Shown here: one piece after another, positions 40,001-55,000 of the stretch | How positions within the stretch are numbered: position 1 is the stretch's first letter | How the letters are laid out: each line of letters starts with the position of its first letter | NCBI RefSeq assembly: GCF_000237925.1 | Contig: NW_017386061.1 | Location: 492,125-556,124 of the forward strand | Direction of reading: 5' to 3' | DNA: 64,000 bases | Origin: Schistosoma mansoni | Lineage: Eukaryota; Platyhelminthes; Trematoda; Strigeidida; Schistosomatidae | Position numbers and translations under genes: made by a program | Notes under the pieces: model-generated | Told to the model about the DNA's origin: nothing | The model's database searches: none | The model's input: the letters and a program-made list of their open reading frames with translations, nothing else

Positions 40001-43000
40001 CTGACGCAGGTGCTTTTTCTTAGGGGGCCACACCGAGTCTTTGACTACAGGTCCAATCCACAAGACAGTGCAGCAACGTAAGGAGATGCAGTCCCATTGT
40101 AGCCAGTAACCAACAATAGGTTTATACGTCATTTCTTCCCTTAGGAGCCTGAAGCCCATGTGCACCACTGGTTTGGAATTAGGGTTTTCCAACTCCCCTA
40201 GATGGACGCGCTGGAATAATTATGGAACATATGCCAATTTACAGGTAATGATAATTCCAGGTGGTAAGGATAATCGCGATCACATTTTCCTCATTCATAC
40301 TTCTGCAGTAACCTTTGCTGCATTCCAGTAGGTTGTTGTCAGCTTTATTGTACTAATTTTTTTGTCAAGATGATTGCATATTACTAAACAAACAGAGTTG
40401 TCACATTTTAATATTAAGTATCATATTTTCGCTACAGTCCCTATTCTTTCCTAAATTCCACCGTTTACAGAAAACTGTTGTTAAAGCGTTGTATGTCATT
40501 GATGGTATAATCGAGTTTATATAAATTACGGTCGTATTAGATAAATCACAGTCATTAGTAATTAGGAAATAATCGCGTGCCCAATTCATAAGCGTTTCCA
40601 GAAATTTAACAGATCCCACATTGATTTGTTTAATGGTCAAAATAGCTTTGTAAAATCTTAGACCTTCAAAGTCAATCGTTGATGAATGAATTACACAAAT
40701 TACAGAAACTCCCAATGAGATTTCATAGCGTTTATTCCAAGTTAAACGTTAAAATGTCTACATGGAACTTGCACATATTGGCAAGTGAAACACAGATTGA
40801 TGCTTGTTTATAATATTTTATCTTCAGAAAAATGTAATCATATGAAAATTTCTAACAAAAATAACAATTTTAATTACTGAAATATAAGTCAACAGCTAAG
40901 CAATTATAATAAAATAATGACAGAAATAATAATAATTACTTGTAAATGTGTGACGACGGCAAACGAAGTGAGACTTCCAGTCTGGGTAACGTTCGTATAT
41001 ACCGTATAAACAGTCTAATACACAAAAGTAAATATTATGTTAAAATTAAAAATGAGTAAAATGAAAAAAATAAACAAACAACGAATTATGATAAAACAGA
41101 TAGGTTTGTAGCCAGCAGTGAAATCCAGGGAGCGCATTTGGTCCTAACTGAAACTGTTCTACAAGATATATGGGCATACCAGTGCTACTGTTCACACTGG
41201 CACTCGAATCCAGTGCTTTTGTCTTGAAATGTTCAATGCATTATCTACCTAGCTATTGAGTCCAGATAGCCATTCGTTTGTCCCGGTGTGAATATCAACA
41301 CTGAGGTGTATGCATATCCAGCTGACGAATCTCAATTAGGATGAAGACTACATTCATGATTTCACTGCTAGCCACAATCCAAATTTTCTTTGAAATTTTT
41401 GTGATTTAATGCTAATATCGAGGCGATCCATCCACAATGCACACATTCTAAAAGAGAATAATCAACTGCAGTTCTTAACATCAAAAACGGAAAAATTCAC
41501 ATTATTACGACTGAACTGGAAGAAAATATGGTTTTTAGTTGTTTTTTCCTAATCATATCATGAAAATGAACGAATATCCACAATATTAGGGATGGTATAA
41601 TATTTTATTTAAGAGTTTTGAGTATATTTAAACAGAAAAAATTAACAAAAATAATACTAAACTTTATTTACAGTTACGGAGCTGTATATAGGATCGAATT
41701 TTATTATTTTAATCTTTATGGGAAATCGTTTGGAGCTTAAAAAGAGAAATTGATAAATAGAGAAATATTTAACAGTATACGGTTGTGGAGATTGTTCCAG
41801 GTTTTCCATGGTAGTCTAACATTGATCCATTCATGATATCAACCAAAAAATATTTTATTAAAAATAATTAATTCATGTTTTTGGAGCATTCCTATTTCAT
41901 AGTGTTACATTATAATCTGTTGATAGAACAAAACAAAAATCTACAGTCAGTCAATTAATCATTGTATACTCAACTATAAGATATTCTACAAAAATTTACG
42001 TGGCAATAGATTTTATTGAGGGTTTTTAATTCAAATTCTTAAGTGTCAAATATTGTCTTGCAGTGTACTATACTTATTTAGCAGTTTACTGTGCTTCCCT
42101 AAATCATTTCAACAGTAAGAAACTTACACCTCTGAATAGAAAGCTTCTTGTGAAAAGATATGATATACATTTTTTATAAAGGTATAATCATTGTTATGAA
42201 TAAATTATCTAGTAAAGCCTTAGCGAGAGTTAGCTGAAATAAAGCTACGGGAAGTCAAACCAAAAATTGGCGTCAGTCCATGAAGTCACTGACTGTTGGT
42301 TTGAGTAATGTTGGTAGATGCATACTACCTAGTTGGGGTCTACATTATAACCACGATCAATGGCTGGAGACGTCTAATAACATGGTTTAGTCACAATGGT
42401 GCAGATGCATTTGTTTACTCCGGATCTTAAGTTTCAGTACACATTTTCACTGTCCTTTCGAAACACATTCTCAACCAGTATTTTACCTCATTATCATTGC
42501 CACTATATTATTTCGACCTATTTGGCCTTTCATTTAGTTAACTTTATCTCATAGGGTTATTAATGTATGGAGATTTGGTCCGATCCACATTAGCGCCAGG
42601 CTCTACGTTCACTATGACCAACAAACTACTAAAGTGTTTGTTAACTTGTTCCTATTTCAAGTGAATATAGCACAATAAAACAAAACTATATCTTATTAAC
42701 GGAGGATAATAATAATGCTGCAATCAAACTAACAGTTCAATCAATATGTCAAAACAACGAAGCAATAAATTATACGAAAACTTACCGATAACTTTGAATA
42801 CTTAGTAAACTAGCTATCCAATCCGCTTTTTCTTCTGGTGTTCGTAAAAATATTCGAATATGATTAACATTGATACTAGATGATAAATTAGTGAAATTGA
42901 ATTTTTCAGAAGCACTATTTGATGAAGAGAAACTATTCAGGGTTGAATTTCCTTCGTTACAACCATTGATAGTAGTGGTAGCAATAGTAGTAGTAGTAGC

Positions 43001-46000
43001 AGTAGTTACTTCTTCATTGTAGTTTATTCTTCCAACGGGTGATTTTTGTGAACCAGGATAACACATATAATGATGATGACGATTATAAGAATGATTTAAC
43101 GATTTCTGCAGTGTTGTGGGACTACATGAACTCGAATCAACATATTCTAATTCGAACAGATATGGAAATGCACTGATTCCTCCTGAGCCACTAGAACTAG
43201 CTAAACTTGGATGACTTGAAATAGATCCATTAAAATTTGACGAGAAAAAACCTTTGGGAAGAATCCATAGGTTTTTTTGAAAGAAAAAAGGAAATGAGCA
43301 GACTTAGTGCTAAACAGAAAAAAAGGAATACTACCATGTGACTCTACCAATTAAAACGTATGTCTAAAGGTCAGTCGCGTCCTAACTAGCTCGGTAGTAT
43401 TGTAGTGAACGAAAACTTAGTGGGGATAACCAATTGACTGTTTAATTCAAAATTACAGCGCCTTCAGAAAATGTGAAAACCATAAATTAAATAAATTATT
43501 TGTACATCTTCCTTCAGTTGTGTTTTACACGCTTCTTCCAATTCTGTTATGACTACAATTGTTCTGTTTCTCTTCCTGATCTCTTCAATTCAATCTTCTG
43601 CTGGCAGACAGGTATCCCACTTCTTATTGTCGCCACGTACTACTTATATCCGTCAGCATAAAAAGCTTGAACCACAGTAACATCTCAGACCATGGAGCTC
43701 GATGGCTTAAGTTGGAATCCTACACGGAGAATAAATTCGTTGAAGACATCCCTTACTGACGAGTACTGAGTCGAGGGTTTCCTGTTGACTACTTCTAACC
43801 ACCTAACACTTGAACATAGTTCATACAATTTCAAATCAATCAGATTAGAAATCACGTTGTAACTTCGTTGACAGAACTCAGTCGACACTAAGACATTAGA
43901 CATGAAAGTCAACAACCACTCAGTAATCAATTTGCTGTGAATACCCACAATGAAAGCTGATAAATCTGCTATCCGAACGCTAGATACGAACTTACTAGCC
44001 GCTTTCTTCATCCCCAGACTTCGTTCATACTTGAGATGCTCTGAAATGCCCCGGTACGGCCGAGAGTGGGGAGAGTCCGCTCTCCCTCTCCAAATGCTCT
44101 CACATGGCCAGCGAATATATAGCCTCTACCAGGGAAGTCCTGCTCACTGCCTTCTCGTGGCGGGGGTGTTTTTTACGAAATTGAGAGGACGAAAAGCGAA
44201 TGTCCGGCGCTTTAACCGGGTTGGTGGATATAGAGGATCCACCTAGGGGATGTTGGAAAACCCTGATTCCAAACCAATGGTGCACATGGACTCCAGTATC
44301 CTGAGGGAACAAATGGCGTACGAATCAATCGTTGATCACCGGCTACCATGGGATTGCATCTCCTCACGATGCTCCACTGCCTTGTGGATCAGATCTTTAG
44401 GTCAAAGGCTCCAGGTGTGGGCCCCTAAGAAAACCACCTGCTTCAGTTTGGGCACCTGGGCAGTATCACAGCCCTCAAGCAAATCGAATGAGATTTGTAT
44501 GGCGCATATGTATCTGGTGCTTCCTTGTACCAATATTTATGTGTTTAAATAAATAAATAAATAAGTACAGAAGACAACAGTATCTGTAAGTTTATTGGTA
44601 ACCTCTGACATCTGATAACTTCTAGAAACATATTAAATTTAGCTACAGAATAAGTATTTAGTCAATCGGTTAAATTCGTCAAATTTCTAAACATATTTTT
44701 CGCGTATTCTGATTGAACGAAACGTTTGCAACTCCTAACTAGATTCTGAAGACATTATCGAGGGATTCCAGTGGATCCCTAACAGAAGCTTAAGTAGATT
44801 TTAGAGATGATTGTCACTACAGATTGATATCAATTAACCAAGCATACCTTCATCATGAAAAGAAGAGTGAGAAACATTTTATACCGCTTTGAGACTAAGA
44901 ACAGAATGTTATACAAACATTTGCAAAGAAAAAGCAGGTAAAAATGTCGGGACTACCATAAAAACAAGATAAATGATTTTATTCTAGTAAACGACAATTC
45001 AGAAATTCCCATGGAGTGAGCTGGAAAAGTTATTTTTTCTTTACAATAAAAAATCATAGAAGTAGCGCGACTATTAAACGATTTCCCTTTAAAATTTTTG
45101 TCATCTTCCACGTCTTAGTACAATGTTCATCATTTAGTATAACTACACCAACCCCTAACCTTTAGGACATTTCATTGTATCGGTTTTGGTCCAGGCAGGA
45201 AAGTTTACACACATGGTTTTAAAACATTACACCAAGTTATGTCTTATCATTCAATTGAAAACAATAAAAGAACACATTCAAACTTTTGACGACTATTATC
45301 AATTTGGCCTAATTTCTTAATTTCCATAATGTGCCGCTTTTGATGTTTATTTAATCAATGGATGATTTTTTAATTTATTTTTATTATCGATTAACTCAGC
45401 TAGGCTAGGATATTTCTGATTATTATCACAATCAAATGAGTTTTCTTTAAAATAGTTAAGTTAGCAAAAACAAAACTATTACGGTTAATGAATGTAAAAA
45501 TGTACTAAAGAACTGAGTTGGGAACTTATACTCTGCGAAGAGTACGGTAACAAGGTAGTAACTAAGGTATGCTTCATTGTTTTTGTCAGTTGTTTACACT
45601 GTCGGGGTGATCCAGAAAACTTCTTGCAAAAGACAAGAGAGGCTCAAGAAACATTTTATCCAATCAGCGTTCACTAGAAGTTTTGCCAGAAACAACATGA
45701 AAGTGAAAAGTCACATGTAGAGTTTCTGATTGGTTGATTACTACATTGCTAGTATGTTTAGTAGCATTACAGAATTTTCAGTAAAACCAAAGGACTTCTA
45801 CTATACTATAAAAACCCTATATTTTTGTACATAAATGGACTTTTGGATTAAAGTGCTTCTCGCATATTTTGCGTCTTTTCTCTCGTGTTCAAGTCACTGT
45901 GTAGATTTAGCTTAGGGGTTACGAGACTACCTTATGATCCGAGTATGGTGTTCAATTAGCAAGACTTATCATACACCAAGACAATGGATATTTTATTTCA

Positions 46001-49000
46001 ATCTAGGAATCCAGTATGGTAGAAAATTATACAGATTTTGATATTAAAATGCTAAATGTGACTCATTGATTTTACGCAATTATTTTACATGAAAAACAGG
46101 ATGGTACTCAGATGATTCGCCCAGTTCCGCAACTGCATTATAACTAACACGTCTTTCATTTAACTCTAGAATCTACAAATGATATTATCAAATGTAATAA
46201 GTATAATCACATTAGAAACACAGAATCTATGCAAGCATTAGCATTACGAGCACAAAAATCCCAGCACAAATCTATCAAATAAGCAAAAGTAAAAACATCT
46301 ACTAACGAACAATAGAATTTGCGGTGACAACACCAATCGAACAATGAATGGTCATAGAAATCTGGTTACAAAATGCAACGTTGAGTGATCTATATTTTAA
46401 TTATCATGACAAAGGTGAATACAGCCAAAATATATCGCAAGTACTTTCTACATGGAGACGGGACCTCTTGAAATGTCTAGTACTATACCAAGCCCACATG
46501 AGTTATTCTAGCTTCCGGACAGACCAATTTATTTTTCTTGAGTTACATCATGGCCTTTATCAATTGCTCGCTTATCAACCTTGATTGTCTTTATATGAGC
46601 GTGTTTCCATCGCTTACCCCATTCATCAAATGTCTTCAGCGTTTTTCGTCTGGCTACAAATATTAAGTCACGCTTTGTCAAACTGAGTTGGCACGGTTAC
46701 CACATCCGCTTAGCTTTCCTGCTTCCTACTCCTGATGTCTGTTTGAATAAACGAGTGCTTGAAATAAATTCATTCAACTTAAACCGTATATGGCTTTTTA
46801 TTACCATCTTTGCACAAACAGGGTTAGCCTTGGTGTAATATATGAAGTTAAATAAAAGATTTATAATCATGGCACATTCATTCATTCTTTCAAACGAATC
46901 TGATTAATGGGCCATAAAATTGTAATACCAATTCACCAAACTTGTGTATATTTAATTTTACTATAATGGTAGCTTGAAATTAACCACGTTCATTCCCTCT
47001 GATATAGGTAACACTAATGTTGTAATGAATTAAAATGTTCAAAAGATGGGGATCATCATGTACTAAAAATAAACCAAGGTGGTCGAGATTTGCAGCTCAA
47101 GTGGATGATTTTGATGGAGAACTGAACTCATAATTCATTCAAATTAGCTACTCTTCGGTATACTTGTATGATGATTTAATTTCATCCATACCTACGCTCA
47201 TTGTTGTTTTGAAATTTCAGACTTTGGTCCAATCTCTTTAGTCGTATGTGGTTTTTTAGGTCATACGGGGATGTACTTTTGTTTAATTTAAATTTATCCG
47301 AGTAGTAGCCAAATTTTCTATTGATTGGCCTCAGTTCAGTTACGTAGTGTTTATTTCGGGCATCTGAATGTTCTTTTGTATCCCTTGCATTAAAATTTCT
47401 TTTTGTAAATAAACCATGCAACTATGAATATCATACAACCTATCTATCTACTTACTGTGAATAATAAAATACGTAGTGCATATTTTTCTCACATACAAAA
47501 CTAAAATCCATCTTCAACACTATTTATAAGTTAAATTAATGCTTTAGAAGCATACTACTCTACTTTTTAATTACTTTTGATAAAATATACTAAACTTTTN
47601 NNNNNNNNNNNNNNNNNNNNNNNNNNNNNNNNNNNNNNNNNNNNNNNNNNNNNNNNNNNNNNNNNNNNNNNNNNNNNNNNNNNNNNNNNNNNNNNNNNNN
47701 NNNNNNNNNNNNNNNNNNNNNNNNNNNNNNNNNNNNNNNNNNNNNNNNNNNNNNNNNNNNNNNNNNNNNNNNNNNNNNNNNNNNNNNNNNNNNNNNNNNT
47801 ACTAAAAATAAACCAAGGTGGTCGAGATTTGCAGCTCAAGTGGATGATTTTGATGGAGTTTTGTTCTGTGAGCTGGATGGTTTGGTCGTGAAGTTCTTTT
47901 ACCTGGAGTTTGTGATGTAATTTAGGATAACGATGAAATCTCCACGATCAAACCATCCGGCTCACAGAACAAAACTCCATCGAAGACTAAACCATTAAAA
48001 GATGACAACTAATTGATTAAATGTAGTCTTGATCGACAAAAGAATAAGAGTTAAAACATTAAAATGAAACATGACCAACCTCAGAGATGACTAGGTTTGT
48101 AATTATTCAATAATCTTTTTGTAGTAGTTGGTCCTATGTTAGGCCCACATAGTTTATTCTAGCTTCAGGATAGGCCAATTTATTCATTCTTCTTGAGTCA
48201 CATTTGTTAATTTTACTCGCTTATCAACCTCGACTGTTTTTATGTAAGCGTATGTGTACATTTCTTATCCTATTTACTTATTTTTATCTGACTATATATA
48301 TATCAATTAACGCTTGACTATATCGAGTTGGCTCACATACTTCCACGGCGAGTCATTTCGCTTCGCTTTCTTTTCACTTTCTTTTCTTCGTCCCTCTGAT
48401 TGCCTGTCCGGACCAACGAGTGTATAAAATATACGCATTCAAAAATCTATTCTCGTATTTGACTTATTAAATTCCATTATTCACTAACGTGATTCAAGTC
48501 GATGATTATATACGAGGATTGGCGACATATATATTTCGACAACAATCACTCAATAACAATCATTCATCCAATTAAAGTCAGATTCAGGGCCACAAAATGT
48601 TACAATAAAGTTTCACCAAGATATTGAATAAATGAGAAATACCTATACATAACAAATTGTTTCATGGGACAATTAAAAACTTGATTGAAATCATACACAA
48701 ACCTTTCATTCACTAGGAATTTAAAAGAAGATAATCAAAATGACGTCATCATTATCAGATAATAAGAAATAACTAAATGAACATGGCAAAATCTTACTTG
48801 ATGCTGATAGTCCAGTAGTTGGCGTTTCTTCATGTGGGTTCATATTAGATGCAGTATTATTATTATTATGCGAATAACTATTATTTGAAGATGTGGCAGC
48901 TAGAACAGCAGCGCCAACTAAAGACGGCGTCATTGGACCACTATGACCAACATAACCAATTAAATTTGGTTGGACTATTGGAGGTAAATCGGTAATATGA

Positions 49001-52000
49001 ATTAAATCAAGTGGTATGCGATATTTAATACGTAAAATAGACTGTTGCACAGAATTCGGATTTAATGGAGTTGAACGACGTTCTTGCCATTTACAAATTA
49101 ATAAGAGACCAGTAAATAAATAGGCGATATATTCACTGGATGATTTTTTCGAATCAGTTGTACGTAAATGTATACGACTTTCTGAAATGAAAAAAAGTGG
49201 AAATAATAGTAAAAAAGTTGTCACTGCACTAGAATTCATAATGCCTGAAATATTTCACTTAAGAAATAAAACAGAAAAAAATTACATTACGCACAAAAAC
49301 AGAAGACAGTGATGGTATACTTTGTTTAGTTAAACTGAAATTCAATTTATCAATGTTTTCTATGATTAAGAGTTAACCTTACCTATAATCATCATAAAGA
49401 TCAATAAAGTAGCACATTGACAAATGTTTGAACTCAGACTTAAGCTGCGTTTTAAGTTTGAGTGCTACTGGTACCACTAAAGTATTCAAACAGAGAGTGA
49501 CATGAAATTCAAGCCTGTAATTTAGCGAGAAGTGCCAAAGTAAGGGCTGCATTCCTACAGTTGAAGAACATACGGAACTCAAAACAACTGTCTGTCAACT
49601 AACATCAAAATCACAGTAGTCAATGCGAACGTCAAGACAGTTCTACTGTATGCAGCTGAAACGTGGAGAACTACTACAACCATCATCAAAAAGGTACAGG
49701 TATTTATAAACAATTTTCCACTCAAGATACTCAATATTCGTTGGCTGGATACCATCAGCAACAGCGTTTTATGGGAGAGGACAAACCAGCTTCCAGTTGA
49801 AGAGGAAATTAGGAAAAGACGTTGGAAGTGGATAGGACATACATTAAGGAAATCACCAATGTGCATTACAAGGCAATCCCTTACTTGGAATCCGGAAGGG
49901 AAGTGGAAAAGAGGAAGGCCGAAGAACACATCGTGTCGAGAATCAGAAGCAGTCATGAAAAGGACGAATAACAACTGGAAAGAACGGGAAAGGATTATCC
50001 AGGACAGGGTTGGATGGAGAGAGCAGGTGAGCGGCCTATGCTTCTCCATGAGCGGTAACAGGCGTAATTGAGCAACAATGTAAATGATGTTATGTATTTG
50101 ACCATATATGAAAAACATTATAACTAGACTGTTGTAGCTGTTAGCAATAAATACAACTCAAACAAGTAATATCACTTCAGTCAATTCCATGCTAACAATA
50201 ATCATCCACTTATTACCAGTGAAGAAAAATCCCCAGAATTCTATTAAGAAGCTGTGACCAGTGGAGTTCAATTATGCTAAGTGATAAATAGGTATCACTA
50301 ATAGTGAAGAATCTTGGAGCTCTAGTATTGAAAACTAAATTGTAAACCATTAGACGTTAACTAAGTGGTTTGTATAAGGAAATAATACATCCTTATACAT
50401 CAATAAGTAGAAGGTTGAAATGAAAAAATAACCAAATAAAATTTAACATCAAATTAAATGGCACAGAGGAACAAATCAAAATATATTTAATATAACTAAA
50501 CAATGGTTTCTCTGTATTGTTTAAAATTCTGATAATTTTAATCCGGTTACATTTTTATTTACTCCGAAAAGGCGACTTACAAGAAGTCGCAAAACGTCGA
50601 AGATTCAATTTTCAACTCGTTAGGATTTTACGAAAATATATTTCACCATTACAAGCAATTCATTTCATTTGAAACTCTCAGATCAAACCTTGATAACAAT
50701 ACAAAATTGGTGGTCCGAAAGTTAAGCATCCCCACGAGCCCTGAAAGTCCTAAGTCTCATCCCTACTGGAGTCGCAGAAAAGCACTGCTGAAAAGTCACT
50801 TATGATAACGAAACAAATGTCTAGTGAATTTTGGTTTCCAATAGTTATCTCACCTAGGTAAGTCTGCAATGTTAACAGTATAATTTTGTAGAATGAATGT
50901 CGAAAAATGAGAACTGATTCATATAGGAAGAAATATAACAGAATATACTACTTGAAATTAAACTACTTACCCATCACAAAATCACCAAGTGTGTTAAGAT
51001 AATTACTTGACATAATTAACTTATCTTTACTACTTAAGAGTTTTTCAATTTCCTCTGCTTTATTTTGAACAGTATTGCCATATGTGAATGATAGATCAGT
51101 AGAATTAATCGATATTGATGTTGTCGTTATCGCTGTTGTTGGTGTAGAATGATGAGTATTATGATAATTGAATATATTGCTAGACGAAGCATTACAATTG
51201 GTGCTGGACATAGAAGCACATGAGACATGACTTCCAATTTGATTTGAAAGACCAACAGGTGATGGTGGAGCCGTATAATTCACAGGACTTGGTGGACAAG
51301 AAGCACCAGAAACAGCATTTAAATATAATGAACGATAACGGTCAGTCAACTGACCAGTTGATATCAGTCGTACTAAATGCAAAGCAACCCATGGATGTTT
51401 AGCTAAATCTCGTTCTAATGTTGCCCGTGTCTTTCTCAACATACTAAGCACATCTTCTAAACGTGCCCGATCAACTTCATCATAAGCACACCGATGTAAC
51501 GTCTGAGAAAAGATAACGCAGAACATTGGTTGAAAGTCATTTCAGTTTTAAAAAAATAAAATTTAATGACAGTCAGTTAGTATGGGAGTTGTGTAGATTT
51601 TTGAATGTTATTGAGATCAAAAACCGAAAACAATGGAAGATGGTCGTGCAATGTTGTGCAATAATTGAAATTAGAGTTGTAAACTATTTGGTCCCAGTTT
51701 GGTAACCCAGAGGACAGTGTGCTGGCACACGACGCTGAGACTCCTGGGTTCGATCCCCTGTAGGGAGGTCGTGAGTGCGCACTGCTGAGGAGCCCTATAA
51801 TAAAACGAAGCAGTCGTCCAGTTTCTCAATGGTTATCGGCTAGTGATCTCAGTAAAACTAAACAATTAACTATCGATTACTAATTTGCGAAAAAGCAATT
51901 CAAACTAGGATCTCCTTTCATCGAATTCATCTACTTGGGCAAAAGTATTTCTAATCGCACGTCAATGTTAGATTAAAATCACATTGCGAGTACCGTAAAA

Positions 52001-55000
52001 AGACGCTACAACCATTTTAATACTATTAAGACCATGTATTTATAGATTATTTCACACTCGAGCTTAGGAAATTCTCAGTGTTTAACTTGTGGATTTTGGT
52101 AAAGTCAATGTTTGTGATATTGATATTGTAAACACTATAGCAACTATCCTACAAACAATTTCACACGAACGCTTAACCTCTAGACTACGGAGCCGGTATC
52201 CAACGGTGTTAATGTTTAACATCAACCAATCCACGATATTGAGGAACCATCATCTATTATATTTAGTGAATAACTGCCTAATAACAGACAGAGCTGAACG
52301 CCACTAGTTGAAATTAGACATTAACACAATTGGATGACGGCGAGCTTAGTGGTCTAGAGTTTAAGCGTTCGCGCGTGGAACTGAAGGTCCTGGGCTCGAG
52401 TCCCGTGTGTGGGATCGTGTATGCACACTTCTGAGGAGTCCCATACTGGGACGAAATGGCCGTCCAATGCTTACGGGTTTTCGATGATGGTTTAGCTTAG
52501 ATAAACTCATGAATTCAACCATTAAAATTAATAAGTCCCCGCAAACTTCTATTCTAATTATATATATATGAAAAGTTTACATAAATTTCAGATCACTTGA
52601 AAATAGATACAGAAGACACATAGATGAGGTGGTGATTCTCTAGAACTCGAAAGATGGGTTACGCACACCAGATTTGGAGAGATTACGTCAATTACATGAT
52701 TGGAAAACAGATGAATAAAAAGATAGTTTTGGTATGCAAGAAATAAAAGTTAGTTTAAAGAGGATTGGATAACAAATCTAACACACAAAATAATGACAAT
52801 AATTATAATTGCAGATGACTTCAGTCATCATCGTGAATTTACAATAGGAGAAACTAACGGAGACTTACAAAGGTCCCAATTAACGAAAAATAATTTGGTA
52901 GCTTGGGAGTTTGTTTTAGGGACACATTTTGAAATCTCAACCAACGAATGAACAAGGTTTTAGTACAAAGCACTTATGAACTAAACCAAAAATTCTTAAA
53001 AATTTGAATGTATTATAATCACAGCACTGACTGTGATCAGAATCAATTTGTTTATATACATACGAAAGTTGTGAGTTCAAAGTATCCTCTATCCACTGAT
53101 CAGTTAAGGAATTATTATTACTCTTAAGCCTTAATAAGTAGTAACTGGATTACATTTATTGTCAAATAATGATTAGAATTATTTGACAAGAAAATAGATT
53201 AAAATCATTTCAAAGTTATTCATAAATTTTATTCTCTTTATCTTACCTCGATTAATTCATGAAAATAAAAAAAATGAAATATTGGCAGTAGAATTATTCG
53301 TGGAAGTAAGTATCTTGTTGCATTTACTAAATAATTACAATTAATTGCATAAGATGTAGTATTCATTTCCAATAAATGAGGTGAACGATGATGATGACGA
53401 TTTAATGACATATTCGATGTCAAATCAAATTTATCTGCTGAATCTACAGAAGTGGACATAGTATTTTTATTATTATGCACATTGAAATAATTATTGTCAT
53501 CATTTAAAGGGGTAGCAGTTGTTGAAGTGGATCTTCTACGTGGTTTACTAACAACTGTATCCCAATGCTGACAATGCAAACATGTAAATGAATGAAAGTC
53601 AACCACTGGAGTTGTTGTTGTTGTTGAAGATGAAAAGAAATTATATCCAGGGTACTATAAAAGAAAAAAATGAAAACGATCTTTACTATAAATATAACTA
53701 TGATAAATTACATTAAAATTTATTAACTATTTAATTTAAAGTGAAATTATTAAGTTTCCTAAACTGTTTAAAATAAGCCTACATAATTGAGATGGTTCTC
53801 ATCTCTGTGTTTATTTGCATTTGGCAAACATATTACCAATATAGTTTTGAATAATACATGAATTATTTTTTTAAATGGAAATATTTAAGGGACAACTCCG
53901 CCAGTTGCTCTTCTAGATTTGCTGCCGGTCCGAAGCCCACACAAAGGAGGAGGGATGGACATGGAGTTAGCGACCCCATCCCCTAGAAAACAAAATTGCT
54001 AAACAAAACGCTAACCAGGATAAACAATTCAAATCATTCAAACTCTGACCTCCGAGTTCAAGGAAGAATTATGACGCCGCATGATGAGGAAGGTGAGATT
54101 CTTCGGAAGTCACGAGGACGATGCCCCTTCTAACAACCAGAGCAACAATTTCTATAGGCATATGTAACGTCCAGACAATGTGAGAGACCGAGAGGATTAG
54201 TCAAATAGCAATGGAAATGAGGAGATACAACTTGACAGTACTCGGAATCAGCGAAATCCATTGGACACAAGCTGGACAACAAAGACTAGATACGGGAAAG
54301 ATACTGCTGTACTATAGTCACGAAGAGGAAAATGCTCCACACACTCACGGAGTTGCTCTAATACTGTCCAAACAAGCACGAAGTGCACTTGTAGCATGGG
54401 AATCTCATGAATCCAGAATTATCAAAGCATCATTCAAAACAAAGAAGGAGGGGATCACAATTGAATGTTATCCAATGTTATGCACACACCAATGATAGCA
54501 ACGACGACAATAAAGATCAGTTCTATGGGAGGCTGCAATCAATCATAGCGAAGTGCCCAAGAAAGGATCTCAACATCCTCATGGGAGGTCTAAACGCCGA
54601 AATTGGAATGGACAACACCGGATATGAAGATATCATGGGACGACATGGACTGGGAGAGAGAAACGAAAATGGGGAGAGATTTGCAGACCTATGTGCACTC
54701 AATAAATTGGTTATAGGCGGCGCAATATTCCCACACAGACGCATACATAAAGTTACATAGGTCTCACTGGATCACACCACGGAGAACCAGAGAGATCATA
54801 TTTGCATCAGTAAAACATCCAGAAAGACAATGGAAAACGTGAGAACCAGGAGAGGAGCTGACATAGCTGCAGATCACCACCAGCTGATTGTGGCCAAGAT
54901 GAAACTGAAGCTAAAGAAACACTGAACAACTGGGGAAACAGCAGTACAAAGGTTCAGTACAGCCTCCCTTCGAGATACTAACAAACTCAATGAATTCATG

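Noticed and set aside
40401-40715. 104-codon minus-strand ORF
   Set aside because: No recognisable domain and no matching splice signals or phase for inclusion in SOS.
43252-43304. Extra SOS PH-domain coding sequence (about 17 residues)
   Set aside because: The frame is open and an AG is available at about 43304, but homology does not decide between the two acceptors; left as an alternative.
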